Assembly: GCA_029783825.1 (NCBI GenBank)
Contig: JAREIK010001716.1
Span: 674,102-738,101, forward strand
Direction: 5' to 3'
Origin: Sapria himalayana
Lineage: Eukaryota; Streptophyta; Magnoliopsida; Malpighiales; Rafflesiaceae
Length of the DNA stretch: 64,000 nucleotides
Shown in pieces: positions 32,286 through 43,312 of this stretch (position 1 is the stretch's first letter; each line of letters begins with the position of its first letter). The position numbers and the translations under genes were made by a program. A model generated the notes under the pieces. That model had not been told where the DNA came from and made no database searches. It was given only the letters and a program-made list of their open reading frames with translations.

Positions 32286-32945
32286 CCCGAGAGAGAGAAG
32301 CAAGGTTTTTGCGAGAGAAAGAGAAAGATTTGAGAGAGTTTTTGTTTTTGAAAAACATAAATGTTAAAGGGAGGGGGTAGAATTTATAGATTAAAGATAT
32401 TAATTTTTTATAAAAAAAAGATTATTTTTTTATATTTTTTTTGAATTTTTATTAATTATTTAGGGGGCAGAATCATGAGGACCGTTGGATTCTCCCCCCT
32501 AGCCGTTGGAGACGAATCCAACGGATGAAAATAAATATTATTAGTATTTTTTAATTTTTTTCCCGTTGGGGACTTGGGTCGGTTCGGGGCAAGGAGCCTC
32601 GTGAAAGGAAGTGGGTTGGGACCGAGGGTCGGGTCCAATCAGACCCGACCCACGGTCTTTTTTTCGGGAGGGGCCAAGCGCTGCGTGGGTCTTTGGCGGG
32701 GTAGCCTATGCCATGTATGCAGCAGGCTAGCTCGACCGCGCGAGTGAAACCGGTACGGGAAGAACCCGTGCAGGTGTGCCGTGCCACGGGCCGATCCGTG
32801 CCGGGTCAGGAACGGCACGGCACGGCTCGTGCCTAACCCGGGCACGGTTTTTTATCGTGCCGGACCGGCCCAGGCACGGCCGAACCATGTTGTGCCTCCT
32901 CTCGGGCCGGCCCGGCCTGGCCCGGTTGACACCTCTAGCTGGATT

Positions 32946-33160
32946 CCATATTGTTTTTTAATTTGGTATGTTTGTAAGGTGATGTTAATAGATTCTACAA
33001 AAGCAAAGTTTCATAATTAATAATTCTATTCACATGGTGTTGCGAATTGAATCTGACTTGTCTTCCATCTCATCTTCCATATCGTCTGATTTCAACAAGA
33101 TTTTCATCAATTTTCATGCTATAATACTTCATGACAATATATATTCTATTGAGCAAAAAA
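32946..33160. other. AT-rich spacer
   Basis: Short spacer between hAT copy B and a copia element. Nothing recognised. Confidence 0.5.
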
Positions 33161-33402
33161 TGTGGAAATTGAAATTTTTTATAAAATTAAATCGACAACA
33201 ATAAATTGAAATATAAAATTCAATTACAATACTTTAAAATAAACTAGACAATAAATAAAATACAATCTAAAGACTCTTAGGATTTGAATGGATTATAAAT
33301 GAAAAAAAATTATATTTTTTTATAGAAAAAATCAAAAATACCAAAGAGATTTCTAATATAGACAATGTCAAGTTCACATATCAACTTAAATATTTCTTGA
33401 CA
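33161..33402 (-). repeat. 3' LTR of the old minus-strand copia element
   Basis: 242 bp. Pairs with 36891-37122 by shared blocks, the strongest at the inner end (ACTTAAATATTTCTT). Confidence 0.7.
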
Positions 33403-36400
33403 TAAACTTGTTAGTGTTGATCAACTTGGTCATGACATATGCTACATTCTTATTAGTGTTAATCATTTGCATATTCATGCTATCTTTTTCTATTTTTTCA
33501 CATATAAAGTGATAATATACTTTAGTATACTTTGATTTCAAGTGATATACAAGATTCTCTACTAAGTGTAGAGTATCTAACTACAAAAAATAAATAGTTT
33601 TTATTATTTGTGTCAAAGCTCTTCCAATAATATATATAATCAGATTACCTATTTATTAGCTTATGTGACTACAACTTACTATTTTTTTGTCATAAAAGTA
33701 AAATGATAGATGATAGCTTTGAAACACAACTTACAATTCATCTAGCAATAGTAAACACTTTGTCGATAATATACTTACATGCTATTTTCAAGTTCTCCCA
33801 CAAAGTCTAAATCAACATAACCTCTAATAAGGTTTGAGCCTCTATAATATAATACATCATTTGAGGTTAACTAAGAACCCACTTCACATAATCTCAAAGT
33901 TCTCTACCAGGCTTTGCCATAAATTGACTAATCACTCACACTATTTTTGTAATGTTGGTCTCGTACAAATCATAGTGACCATTGAATTTTATCATTGCTA
34001 AGATACATATTGGAAAACTCAAATTTAACAAAAAATTAGGTAAAAAGTAGCTTGCTACCTTACATGTTGAAGCATCATTAAATTTTATTAAAATAATCTC
34101 TTGAGAGAACCAAATCTTTATGTTATTTTTATCTTGATAAACTTGAATTTATAGAATCATATTTATTAGTCTCAAGTCATTCATATAAAACTTATTATCT
34201 ATTTGTGTATTCAATTCTTAGATTTGATATTTATTGAGGTCTACTACCAACATGTTATTTATGTACATTAACAAAATGATAAAGTAGTTTTCATCATCAA
34301 ATAGTTTATGATACATATAATAGTCAGAACCAAGTGTATTATACCTAAAACTAATGATGAAAGAATCAATTATTTTATTCAAACACATCATTGCCTATTT
34401 GTGATATTATAAAGATTTGTTCAACCTGCAAAACAAGTTATGCTTCCTTGTTTTAGCAAAAAACTTAAAATCATATAATTTTTTCATCTAGTTCTCCTTG
34501 AAGAAATATAGTTTTGATAACTAACTATGCCAAATATAAATTGAATATTACACATAAAATCATGACTACTTTGATTGTTATTAGATCAACTGCTAAGAAA
34601 AAAATCATATTCAACTCAATGTCTTCTTTTTGTATTTTTTTATCACCAATATTGTATGATACATGTCTACTTGTTCATTGATATTTTTTTTGATCTTGTA
34701 TACTCATTTATTATCAATTAATTTTTTTCTATGTGGTAATAATACCATCTTTCACATCTTTATTCTTGTGTAGAGCTTCATTTTCTTCATACATAGAGAT
34801 ATAAATAAGCTATTTGAAACTTCATAAAATTAAAATGGCTATTCATCATCTATTAAAAGATAATATGTAGTATTTATCTACATAACATGCTTTAACTACC
34901 AAGCTAACTCTCCTTGTTTATGAGTTAGCTTACTAATTTTGAGTCTTGGAGACGACTTGTTCTTGTACCTCATGCATTGGTGCTTCATCCATAGAATTTG
35001 GAGTTTCTTGTGTTAGGTTATATTTTATTTGTATAATTACAGTTTTTGAAACTTTTTTTGGTATATTATTATTTTATACAAAGATTATATCACTACTAAT
35101 AATAACTATATGAGTAATGAGATCTCATATGTAATACCCTTTACTCCTTCAACATACCCTAAGAATATATAATTTCTAGATTTTATATCCAACTTTGTTC
35201 TTTTTTGAGTATTATAAATCACATATGCTGGATATCTAATGGAATATATTGTGAAGTAATCTACTGACTTGCTAGCCCACATTTTCATTGGTATCTTTAA
35301 ATCAACTGTAATTATTGGTGATCAATTTATCAAATAATAAGTAGTATTAGTTGCTTCTTCCTAAAATAATTTGGGTAGAATTATATTCCTCAACTTAACT
35401 CTCACCCATTCTATAAGTGTTCTATTTATCCATTCTACCACTTCATTTTTTTGTGACATATTGGTGATCTTGAACTATCATTTGATACATTCATGATTAA
35501 AAAGAAAAAGAAACTGACTATATGTATGCTTTGTTTATTATATGTCATCAAACATTTAATTGATTTACCAGATTTAAGTTTCACTCATACTTTGAAATCT
35601 TTCAAAACTAGAAATGCTTCCAACTTCTTCTTGATTGTATACACTCAACATCTCTTGAAATAATCATCAATGAAAGCCATAAAGTACTTTGCTCTTCATA
35701 CATATTTTCTATAATTCTCACTTATCAAAATACATCAAGTCTAAAATGCACTTTTGTTTGAAAATCGATATTATGATTGCTAATATATGCTACTTACTCA
35801 TAACACAATTCTCACAAAAAAATAGATTTACTAATTGGAGCCCTAGAAGTCGCTTTCTATTAGAGAGCATCTTTAAACCTACATTGACTCGTCTCCTTTG
35901 CTAATCAGCAAAATTCTTTATACTTTCAACCATTATTCTTGTTGTGTTGTATAGAATATTGTCATCATCCTTGATATTTATTATACTTTCTTAAGTTTTT
36001 GATAACTTAGTATCTCTACTCTTTTTTTATATCAACAATCTCTTGTAAGGTATTCATTATTGTCATAGTTATAGTACTCAATATTTTTCTTACTTCTTGA
36101 TTTTGATCTATAATAATTCTGACTCCCAATTGAGACATATTTTGTTGATCTCCCTCATTTTTCCATCAAAGCTTCTACTTGTTGTGAACTTGTCTATCTA
36201 CCCTCCTTATTTTTGTGTCTGATTTCTTCTTTGAAGATTACAACTACAATATTATTGAAGACTAGATAGTATACAAGAATAGTATTCATCAGATTGATGA
36301 TATGTTTATTATATCAATCAAATATAACTTTGAAATAGAATGTCTGCATGTTCAACTTATTCTATTCTATGAACCAATATAATAAGTTTTGAAAATAGAA

Positions 36401-36890
36401 TATTCAATATAATAAGAACATTTTTTTATGAAGATTTTGTTATGAAGTTACTTTGACTCATATAGTCTTATGAGAATATCCCAATTTTTTTGTGCCATAT
36501 TTTTTTTCACTATACTAAATAACACTTTATTAGCTAGTGACAAATATAGATTAATAATTATATCACCATCTATCTTATTCTAATAATCTTTAGTAATCTT
36601 GTTGGGCTTTTTTTAAATTGCATCTAAATAATTATATTTTCTAAAAATTGTCTTGATCTTCATTTTTCATAATAAAAAAGTACTCAAATTTTTCTATTTT
36701 AAATTTTATTATTATTTATTTCACTTTTATAATGAATAATACCCAAAAAATATTTTTAGACAAGTCAAGGGGTCGCAATACTCTTTTAAAAATCATAGGT
36801 CTTGAAGCTCTTACCATCTATTTGACAGAACATTTTTAGATATGTATTAATCATAAAATTTAATATCTTATCCCTCACTTTTGATATTAC
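33403..36890 (-). pseudogene. Decayed copia polyprotein (minus strand)
   Basis: Read right to left. Integrase core end: NEVVEWINRTLIEWVRV (about 35397-35450). Integrase C-terminus: RTKLDIKSRNYIFLGYVEGVKG (35106-35288). RT: a YFIILLMYINNMLV box where the catalytic YVDDM has become YINNM (34251-34265), followed by a KDLG-like block. RNase H: GYVDLDFVGELEN (about 33790-33830). There are numerous stops and frameshifts. The gag and protease part (about 36000-36880) is too decayed to place. The loss of both catalytic Asp residues in RT confirms it is dead. Confidence 0.75.
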
Positions 36891-37122
36891 TGTTATAAAA
36901 ATAGAATTCATAATAATAATTTAAAATAAAAAATAAAATCACAAAATTTTAATATAAACTAGACAATAATAATTAAAATACAAGCTAAAAATACTTAAGA
37001 TTGTGATAAAGTATTAATAAGTATCAATCTTCCTTCTATAAAAGAAAAAATAAAAATCCCAATGGAAATTATAATGTGGGTAAGGTGAAATTCACCTACC
37101 CACTTAAATATTTCTTTCAACA
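36891..37122 (-). repeat. 5' LTR of the old minus-strand copia element
   Basis: 232 bp, on the minus strand TGTTGAAAGAAATATTTAAG to ATAACA. The adjacent decayed PBS marks it as the 5' LTR. Confidence 0.7.
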
Positions 37123-37457
37123 TTACAAAAATAAATAAATATCAACATAAATTACAATGTATTGTAAAATATTTCTACATTTGTTTTCATGCTTTTTTTT
37201 GTTATTTTCTGCTCAATTAATATTTTAAAATATAATTCTTTCCAAAAAATTCGAAAGATTACAATATTGTTTTTTTGCTGCATTTTGCTCAATTAATATT
37301 TAAAAATATATGTTCAAAAGGGCTCCAAAAATAAAAAAAACAAAAAAAAACAATATTGTAATATAATACCCTTAACATGACCATGGAAGTGTTTCAACAA
37401 TAATTACTTTCTCTGTATAATATATTGATAATCTTTCATGATGAAAATTTAACATAT
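37123..37457. other. AT-rich spacer with an imperfect duplication
   Basis: Two phrases TTTTTTGYTRYWTTYTGCTCAATTAATATTT (about 37195 and 37270) repeat. No gene. Confidence 0.5.
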
Positions 37458-37462
37458 CCATG

Positions 37463-38568
37463 TGTTGGGGCCGACCGAGATACAATCAAAAAAATTAAAA
37501 ATAGTATCAAAGCGAATTCTTAGTCCAACAATTTGGTTATTTTGGTATTTTTGAGTCTTTTTAAAAACTTTTAATTCTTTGTTAAAAGAATTTTCCAACA
37601 ATTTTCACACAATCATAGTTAATATTCTATCCTCAAAATTAATACAATATTTACAAAATTAAAATATTATTATAAATATCTCAATGTCCAAATAAAAAAA
37701 TCAAACAACATGTAAATATACTTGAAAATTCCTTTAGAATTATATTTCAATTCTAGATCTGGAGTTCTTGAAGAATTTCAAGCACTACTATCACACCATG
37801 AGCATTAATAAATCACAACACAATCTCAATATTGGCACAATATGAATACAACATGATCTTAGTACGAGCACACTATGAACACAAATACGAGTATAACTTA
37901 GGAGTGCATGAACAATCTTCTTCTAAACATCACACGAACCTCACTAGAACGTGAAATAAACTTTGTACGAATCTAGCAATCCTTATAAATAGAAGGATAA
38001 GAGAGTAACTACACCTCTAAAAATTACATACTTAGAGATTCAAAGGAGATATAATAAAACAAGAAAACGAGACTTCTTCCCATTTTGTCCACACACACAC
38101 CCACTAAATTCATGAAAAAGGGAAGGATTCCTATTTTCACACATGCATAGTGTTCACGCAAAAATGGGAAGGATTCCATCTTCACACATGCTCACTAATT
38201 ACATGCATCTTTCATGTGAACTATTCAATGTTCAAGTGCAATGTTCACATGCTCTCAAAAATAAAAATTTCTTCCCATTTTGATTCTCGAAAAGTATGTG
38301 ACTTTTCCATGATGTACTTGCTATGCCCCTTCTCTTTTATTTTTCATTACAGTGTGAGTTTTTCCTATTTTGTATGTGTTTCATTAGTTTTCATAAGTGA
38401 GAAAAATAAATGTTTTAATTTTTTGGAATATGCACTTTAAATGAAAGCACGCCCACACTTATTTAAAAAAATTAAAACAAAACTAAATACATAAACCAAA
38501 CAAACCAAAAACAAAACTACACAACAAAAATAATATCTTGGTTTGGCCAAAATTGGGAATACCCAAAA
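37463..38568 (-). repeat. 3' LTR of the deleted copia element
   Basis: 1,106 bp. Its inner end reads GGGAATACCCAAAA, a decayed CCCAACA. The adjacent ATCTCACT complements a weak purine tract (AGTGAGAT). Confidence 0.85.
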
Positions 38569-39893
38569 ATCTCACTATAATCCTATTTGCGTCGTTTGAG
38601 ACATGTTCATAGTTTGGGTTTAGTGGGTGCAAGTCACAAAAAGTTTCGGAGACTACAAAAATATTTCTTGTTCCTTATATGAAAAAAAGTTTTTTGAAAC
38701 TTATAGTAACTCTGACTCCATGATCCACCTTTCCATTCAAACCATCAACATTCTTTCATTTAATAGATATGTGAGAACAGCTATAATAAATGTGTCAGCT
38801 TTTACTTTTAGCTTAGATGATCTTAATTAATGTGATTTCAAGGAGTGGCTGAAGTGAAAGCATTATCTTTTATTTCTAACCTATAAGCTACTTTTTGATC
38901 ATTCTGATGCCCAGAAGTAGCTAAAGTAAAAATAATATCTTTTACTTCTAACTCATGAGGTTCCACTTGATGAGTCTTATCCTTGGGAATGATTGAAGTA
39001 AAAATCATATCATTGGTAATTCCTTTGAGTTTCTTGCTTGTCATTGAACAAGCACCTTAGAAATCTAGATTGACCATCATCGTTCTCCTCAAAGTAAGTA
39101 TCATAATAGTTCAACTTTCTCTAGTTAAATGGATTGCTCCACCTTCACTAGGTGACATTTGAATATTGAATGTAGATACCTTTCATGTGGAAAGTGTATT
39201 ATCCATACAAATATACTTAGGCCTATGCCGCTCATAGTCATTGCTTGTAATTTCCTACCAAATATTTGTCCGATCCAAATTAGTCCTAGCTTGAGTAATA
39301 TAGAGAGAATATACCTTTCTACCACTTGCTATAATCTACTATCCTTTAGATTAGTTTCATTGCCTTTCTTAGAACTTCCTCATTTGATTTGTACTTCATA
39401 GTACTCATATAGAAACCAGATTCATTAGAACCTCCAAGATATATCAGATAATTTTAAGAAATAATCAGTATCTCACATTTATTCCTTGACAAATATCATG
39501 AATTCCCAATATTCTTGATGTTCTTTCATCATCCATTTTGACAAATCAATAGTTCACTGATAAAAATATCACAAATCAGTCTTGATTTTGTATAACATGT
39601 AAGGTTGTAGCTGAATCTGCAACCCATTCAATTTTCCATTGTATCATTATGGATAATGCCTTGAAATATAATTTCTTCCACTAGGCTTTAACCATACCTT
39701 CCAAATTTTAATCATTGGAAGTCAATTCAATCAGATCCATGATATTAAAAGTTCAATCATTTTTATCTTTCAAGTTGAATAGTTGACATGTTTCAATCTA
39801 ATCTTACCAAATGAATTATTTTTTTCATATATCCCAAAGAAATAATTCAACTTCTCAAAATTAATTATACAAAAAATATTAAAAACAACCTTA
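38569..39893 (-). pseudogene. Copia gag/protease relic in the deleted element
   Basis: Minus-strand translation near 39590-39640 reads KIEWVADSATTLHV, the counterpart of the copia protease WVIDSGAS box with Gly lost. It continues VKMDDERTSRILGIHDI (about 39500), as in the block after the protease motif. Stops are frequent. No RT or integrase motif is present. The small ORFs at 38838-39044 and 39125-39325 fall inside this relic and are not separate genes. Confidence 0.65.
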
Positions 39894-39905
39894 CCTCTGA
39901 TACCA
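39894..39905 (-). promoter_or_regulatory. Primer-binding site, Met-tRNA type (minus strand)
   Basis: Reverse complement TGGTATCAGAGG, a near-exact match to the initiator-Met tRNA complement, two bases from the 5' LTR. It fixes the orientation. Confidence 0.95.
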
Positions 39906-39907
39906 CT

Positions 39908-41132
39908 TGTTGGGGTCGATTGAGATACAACCCAAAAAATTAAGAATAGTCTTGAAGTAAATTCTAGGTCCAATAATTTGGTTATTTTGGTATTTTTGAG
40001 TTCTTTTAAAATCTTTTAAATTTCAACTAATAATTTTACTCAAAATGGACAACGAAAAATACATTTTGGGCTTTTAAAATTTTCTATCAAGCCTACGTAA
40101 ATATCTATATTTCAAACTGTCTAAAATATATATATTTATGCTTATATGATTCTTCCTGAATGTATGCAAAAATAAATCACCTTAATTTTTACACAATCAT
40201 AGTAAATATTTTATCTCTAAAACTAATAGAATAATTACACAATTAAAATATAATTATAAAATATCTAAGCATCGAAATAATACAAGACGAATGAAATGTA
40301 AATATAATTAAAAATATCCTTGGAATTATGTTTCAAATTTTGGAACTAGAGTTTTTAAAGAATTTTGCTCATCACTGTCATAGCACAAGCACAACACGAT
40401 TACAATGCCAACTCAGCTTGAGCATTATAGGAATATAACACGAGCTTAACATACAACTACATGAATAATCTTTTCTCAAACATTACATGAATTATGCATG
40501 AATATCACACGAACACAAAAACATGACACAAACTTCATATGAATACAACAAAACTCATAAATAGAAGAATAAAAGAGTAACTATGCCTATAAATAATACA
40601 TAGACTTAGAGGTTCAGAGAATAAGCAAGTAAACAAACAAATGAGACTTGTTCTTATTTTATCCACACACAGAAACACACATACATTGAATTCACAAAAA
40701 TGGGAAGAATTCTCATTTTCACACGCACACTTACACACTATTCATGCAAAAACGGGAAGGATTCCCATTTTCACATTAGTGCATTATTCACACACATTGT
40801 TCACACACTATTCATGCACACTTAAACTTGAAATTCCATTCCATTTTTATTACTAAATAGTCACTATGCATGATTTTTCTACGCAGTGTGTATTGTGCTT
40901 CTCCTCTTGGTTTTATAATCATTACAGCATGAGTTTCATATCCATGTTTCAATAGGTTTTATAATTGAGAAAAATGAATGTTTTAATTTTTTGAAACATG
41001 CACTTTAAATGAGGGCAACTACTCTCGTTTAAAAAATTAAAACAAAACCTAATACATAAACCAAACAAACAAAAAATAAAACCCTACAAAAAAATAATAT
41101 TTTGGTCTGCCAAAAATCAGGTAGACCCAACA
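39908..41132 (-). repeat. 5' LTR of the deleted copia element
   Basis: 1,225 bp, TGTTGGG to CCCCAACA on the minus strand. A shared CACACACA/GGGAAGGATTCCCATTTTCACA region marks homology to 37463-38568. Confidence 0.9.
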
Positions 41133-41137
41133 CCATG

Positions 41138-41495
41138 AAAGAGTTTATAAACGCATAAAACATATATAACCTTATATGCATAAGAGTTTATATATGCATA
41201 AGAATTTATATATGCATATACATGTTTATGTGTTTTATATGTGCATAATGATATTTATATGCATAATGTTTATGCACAATGTTTATATATACATTTATGC
41301 AGAACATTATGTAAGTACATAACATTTTGCATATATATATATATATATATATATATAATGCATGCATTTATATTTATAATTTTTTTTTCGTTTTATTTAT
41401 ACATATGTAGCATTTTAATGCATAAACATTAAAATAAATAATGTTATATATGCATAACATTTAAATACGCATATAAATGACTATGTAGTGATATA

Positions 41496-41567
<72 letters not shown>

Positions 41568-41666
41568 CTATTTTTGCATAATTAAAGGTTTTAAAAAGAT
41601 ATGTAATTTAGAAATTGATTATTATTTTTATATATTATATATTTATATATTTATATATGTTCATGT
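41138..41666. repeat. TATGCATA-rich spacer with two TA microsatellites
   Basis: Words such as TTATATATGCATAAGA recur (41160-41480). Pure TA runs lie at 41331-41357 and about 41498-41560. The apparent 63- and 64-codon ORFs are translations of these repeats. Confidence 0.8.
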
Positions 41667-41682
41667 TGTTAGGTCTGCTTGA

Positions 41683-41802
41683 TTTTGGGAAGATCAAAAT
41701 GTAATTTTGGTTTGTTTTAATTTTAAATGAGAGTGGTGTGCATAGAGACAAACCAAAAATAAAAGTGAAATAAACCAAAATTACATTTTGATCTTCCCAA
41801 AA
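41683..41802. repeat. Perfect 31-bp inverted repeat
   Basis: 41683-41713 and 41772-41802 are exact reverse complements (core GGAAGATCAAAATGTAATT), with a 58-base loop. RNA from either strand could fold into a long hairpin. It lies at the start of the LTR copy and looks like an inverted duplication of the LTR end. Confidence 0.95.
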
Positions 41803-42145
41803 CCAAAGAAAATTACATTTTGACATGTTTAAACTTTAAATCAAAGAAAAAAATAACGATGTGTTTTGTTGGGTTTATAAAAGTGTGTTTTCATGGAGAA
41901 ACAAATACTATGCAAAACTTAGAGTTTTGTAAGGAAATAATGAATTATAAATAAAAAATCCAAAAAATAAAGTTGGTTTCAAAAATATGCCCAAACTAGT
42001 GCATATGGAAACATCGTGACAATGGCCATTGTTGTAAATGGTGGTCATTTCCATGCTGTTGAATTTTAAAATCAAAAGCTGGTATTGTGAATGCTGACTA
42101 TTGAAAATACTATGAAAATTCCATTATCGTTATCTCAGCTCGCAC

Positions 42146-42295
42146 CTTGCCCCTCGCCCTTCGCTCCTCGCCCCTCGCCCCTCGCCCTTCGCTCCTCGCC
42201 CCTCGCCCCTCGCCCTTCGCCCCTCGCCCCTCGCCCCTCGCCCCTCGTCCTTCGCCCCTCACCCCTCTACCCTCTCCCATCTCCCCTCGCCCGTT
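42146..42295. repeat. G/C-rich heptamer array (CCCCTCG)n
   Basis: About 18 seven-base units of CCCCTCG, CCCTTCG or GCTCCTC. On the minus strand these are runs of three to four G with three-base loops, a textbook G-quadruplex pattern. The overlapping 154- and 113-codon ORFs are low-complexity translations of this array and of the GAGCTC core. Confidence 0.9.
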
Positions 42296-42349
42296 GACCC
42301 TCACTCTCACCACTCTCTTCCCACCGCTCTCTCCTAGCCCATCTTCAGG

Positions 42350-43200
42350 AGCTCCTTTATGGAGCTCTGTCGAGCTCATTCCTGGAGCTCCGTCGAGCTC
42401 CAACAAGCTTGAAGAGAAGCTCATTGGAGCTAGACGGAGCTTGTCGAGCTCCAGTGAGCTCGAAGTGGAGCTCGAGGAGCTCCGGTGAGCTTCAGCAAGC
42501 TCGATGTGGAGCTCGAGAAGCTCCATGATGGAGCTCCAGTGAGCTCGTTCATGGAGCTCGTGGAGCTCTGTCAAGCTCGACGATGGAGCTTATGGAGCTC
42601 TATCATGGAACTCGATGGAGCTCCTTGTCGAGCTTGCTAGATCTTACATGTAGCTCACTGGAGCTCGATGAGCTCTATCGTCGAGCTCCACTTCGAGCTC
42701 ATTGGAGCTCCTTCATGAAGCTCGTTCATGGAGCTCGAATAGCTCCACTAAGGAGCTCAACCGAGCTCCGTTGAGCTCCACCGAGCTTGAAGTGGAGCTC
42801 ACTAAAGCTCGACGATGGAGCTCCAGAAGCTCCGGTGACAATCATGGAGCTCACTAGAGCTCGACAAGCATTTTCCTGGAGCTCTACCGAGCTTGAAGTG
42901 GAGCTCCATCGTCGAGCTCCATGAAGGAGCTCACTGTAGCTCCATCGTGCAGCTCCTCGAGCTCAATGGAGCTCCACGAAAGAGCTTGTCGAGCTATAGC
43001 GAGCTAGTTGGAGCTCACTAGAGCTCCTCAAGCTCCATCATGGAGCTCGATGAAACTCTAATAGGGAGCTCGTCAAGCTCTAGTGAACTCCACTTCAAGC
43101 TCGCTGGAGCTCGACTAGCTCCTTCATTGAGCTCATGGAATTTCGTTACGCTTCACATTAAACTCGCTGGAGCTCGACGTAGCTCCGCGAAGGAGCTCCT
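42350..43200. repeat. GAGCTC palindrome cluster
   Basis: About forty GAGCTC hexamers by eye in 850 bp, mostly as GGAGCTCCA, CGAGCTC or TGGAGCTCGA. Chance expectation is well below one. Spacing is irregular (about 10-35 bp), so it is not a simple tandem repeat. Confidence 0.95.
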
Positions 43201-43312
43201 AGAGACTAGCGGGGGGAGAGGGGTGAGGAGAGATGGGGGAGGGGCGATAGGCAAGGGGTGAGGGGCAAAGGGCGAGAGGGACGAGGGGCGAGGGATGAGC
43301 TAAGATAATGAT
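43201..43312. repeat. G-rich counterpart array of FB-2
   Basis: Repeats of GAGGGGCGA, GGGGTGA and similar on the plus strand, inverse of 42146-42295. Also a potential G-quadruplex region. Confidence 0.85.

Larger units (their letters stand above)
28959..32937 (-). mobile_element. hAT DNA transposon (copy B) with nested MITE
   Basis: The ends are inverted: TAGAGGTGTTACACGG at 28959 and CCGGTTGACACCTCTA ending at 32937. A perfect 8-bp target duplication GCTGGATT flanks it (28951-28958 and 32938-32945), which defines the hAT superfamily. Both subterminal regions are GC-rich arrays of GCACGG/CCGTGC words (about 29000-29165 and 32640-32930), in sharp contrast to the AT-rich interior. The minus-strand transposase gene is broken, so the copy cannot move by itself. 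A 390-bp MITE with the same type of termini sits inside. Confidence 0.95.
33161..37122 (-). mobile_element. Old Ty1/copia element on the minus strand
   Basis: Short direct repeats 33161-33402 and 36891-37122 (242 and 232 bp) are its LTRs. On the plus strand both begin TGT and both finish CACTTAAATATTTCTT..ACA, or TCAACTTAAATATTTCTTGACA in the left copy, with shared AAACTAGACAATAA and AATACAA words. Just left of the right LTR, CTTTTGATATTACTGTTA (36879-36895) is a decayed reverse-complement Met-tRNA PBS, so the element reads right to left. It encloses a degraded polyprotein. I saw no target duplication (AAAAA left, TTACA right), so the outer ends may be off by a few bases. Confidence 0.75.
37463..41132 (-). 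mobile_element. Internally deleted Ty1/copia element on the minus strand
   Basis: Direct LTRs 37463-38568 and 39908-41132 enclose only 1.34 kb. Perfect 5-bp target duplications CCATG flank it (37458-37462 and 41133-41137). On the plus strand the right LTR starts TGTTGGGG and ends CCCAACA. The reverse-complement PBS CCTCTGATACCA (39894-39905) abuts the right LTR, which is therefore the 5' LTR. The interior keeps only a protease-like relic, with integrase, RT and RNase H gone. The LTRs have diverged clearly, and the 5' LTR has about 120-150 bp missing in the other, so the insertion is old. Confidence 0.9.

Noticed and set aside
31846..32380. Several overlapping ORFs of 86-159 codons on both strands
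   Set aside because: They cover the GC-rich palindromic ends of the hAT MITE. They are Arg/Pro/Gly/Ala-rich, open in nearly all frames, and have no domain.
41488..41682. 64-codon ORF rich in Tyr-Ile
   Set aside because: Direct translation of the TA microsatellite.
42110..42574. ORFs of 113-154 codons on both strands
   Set aside because: Translations of the CCCCTCG and GAGCTC repeats, with low-complexity repeating dipeptides and tripeptides.
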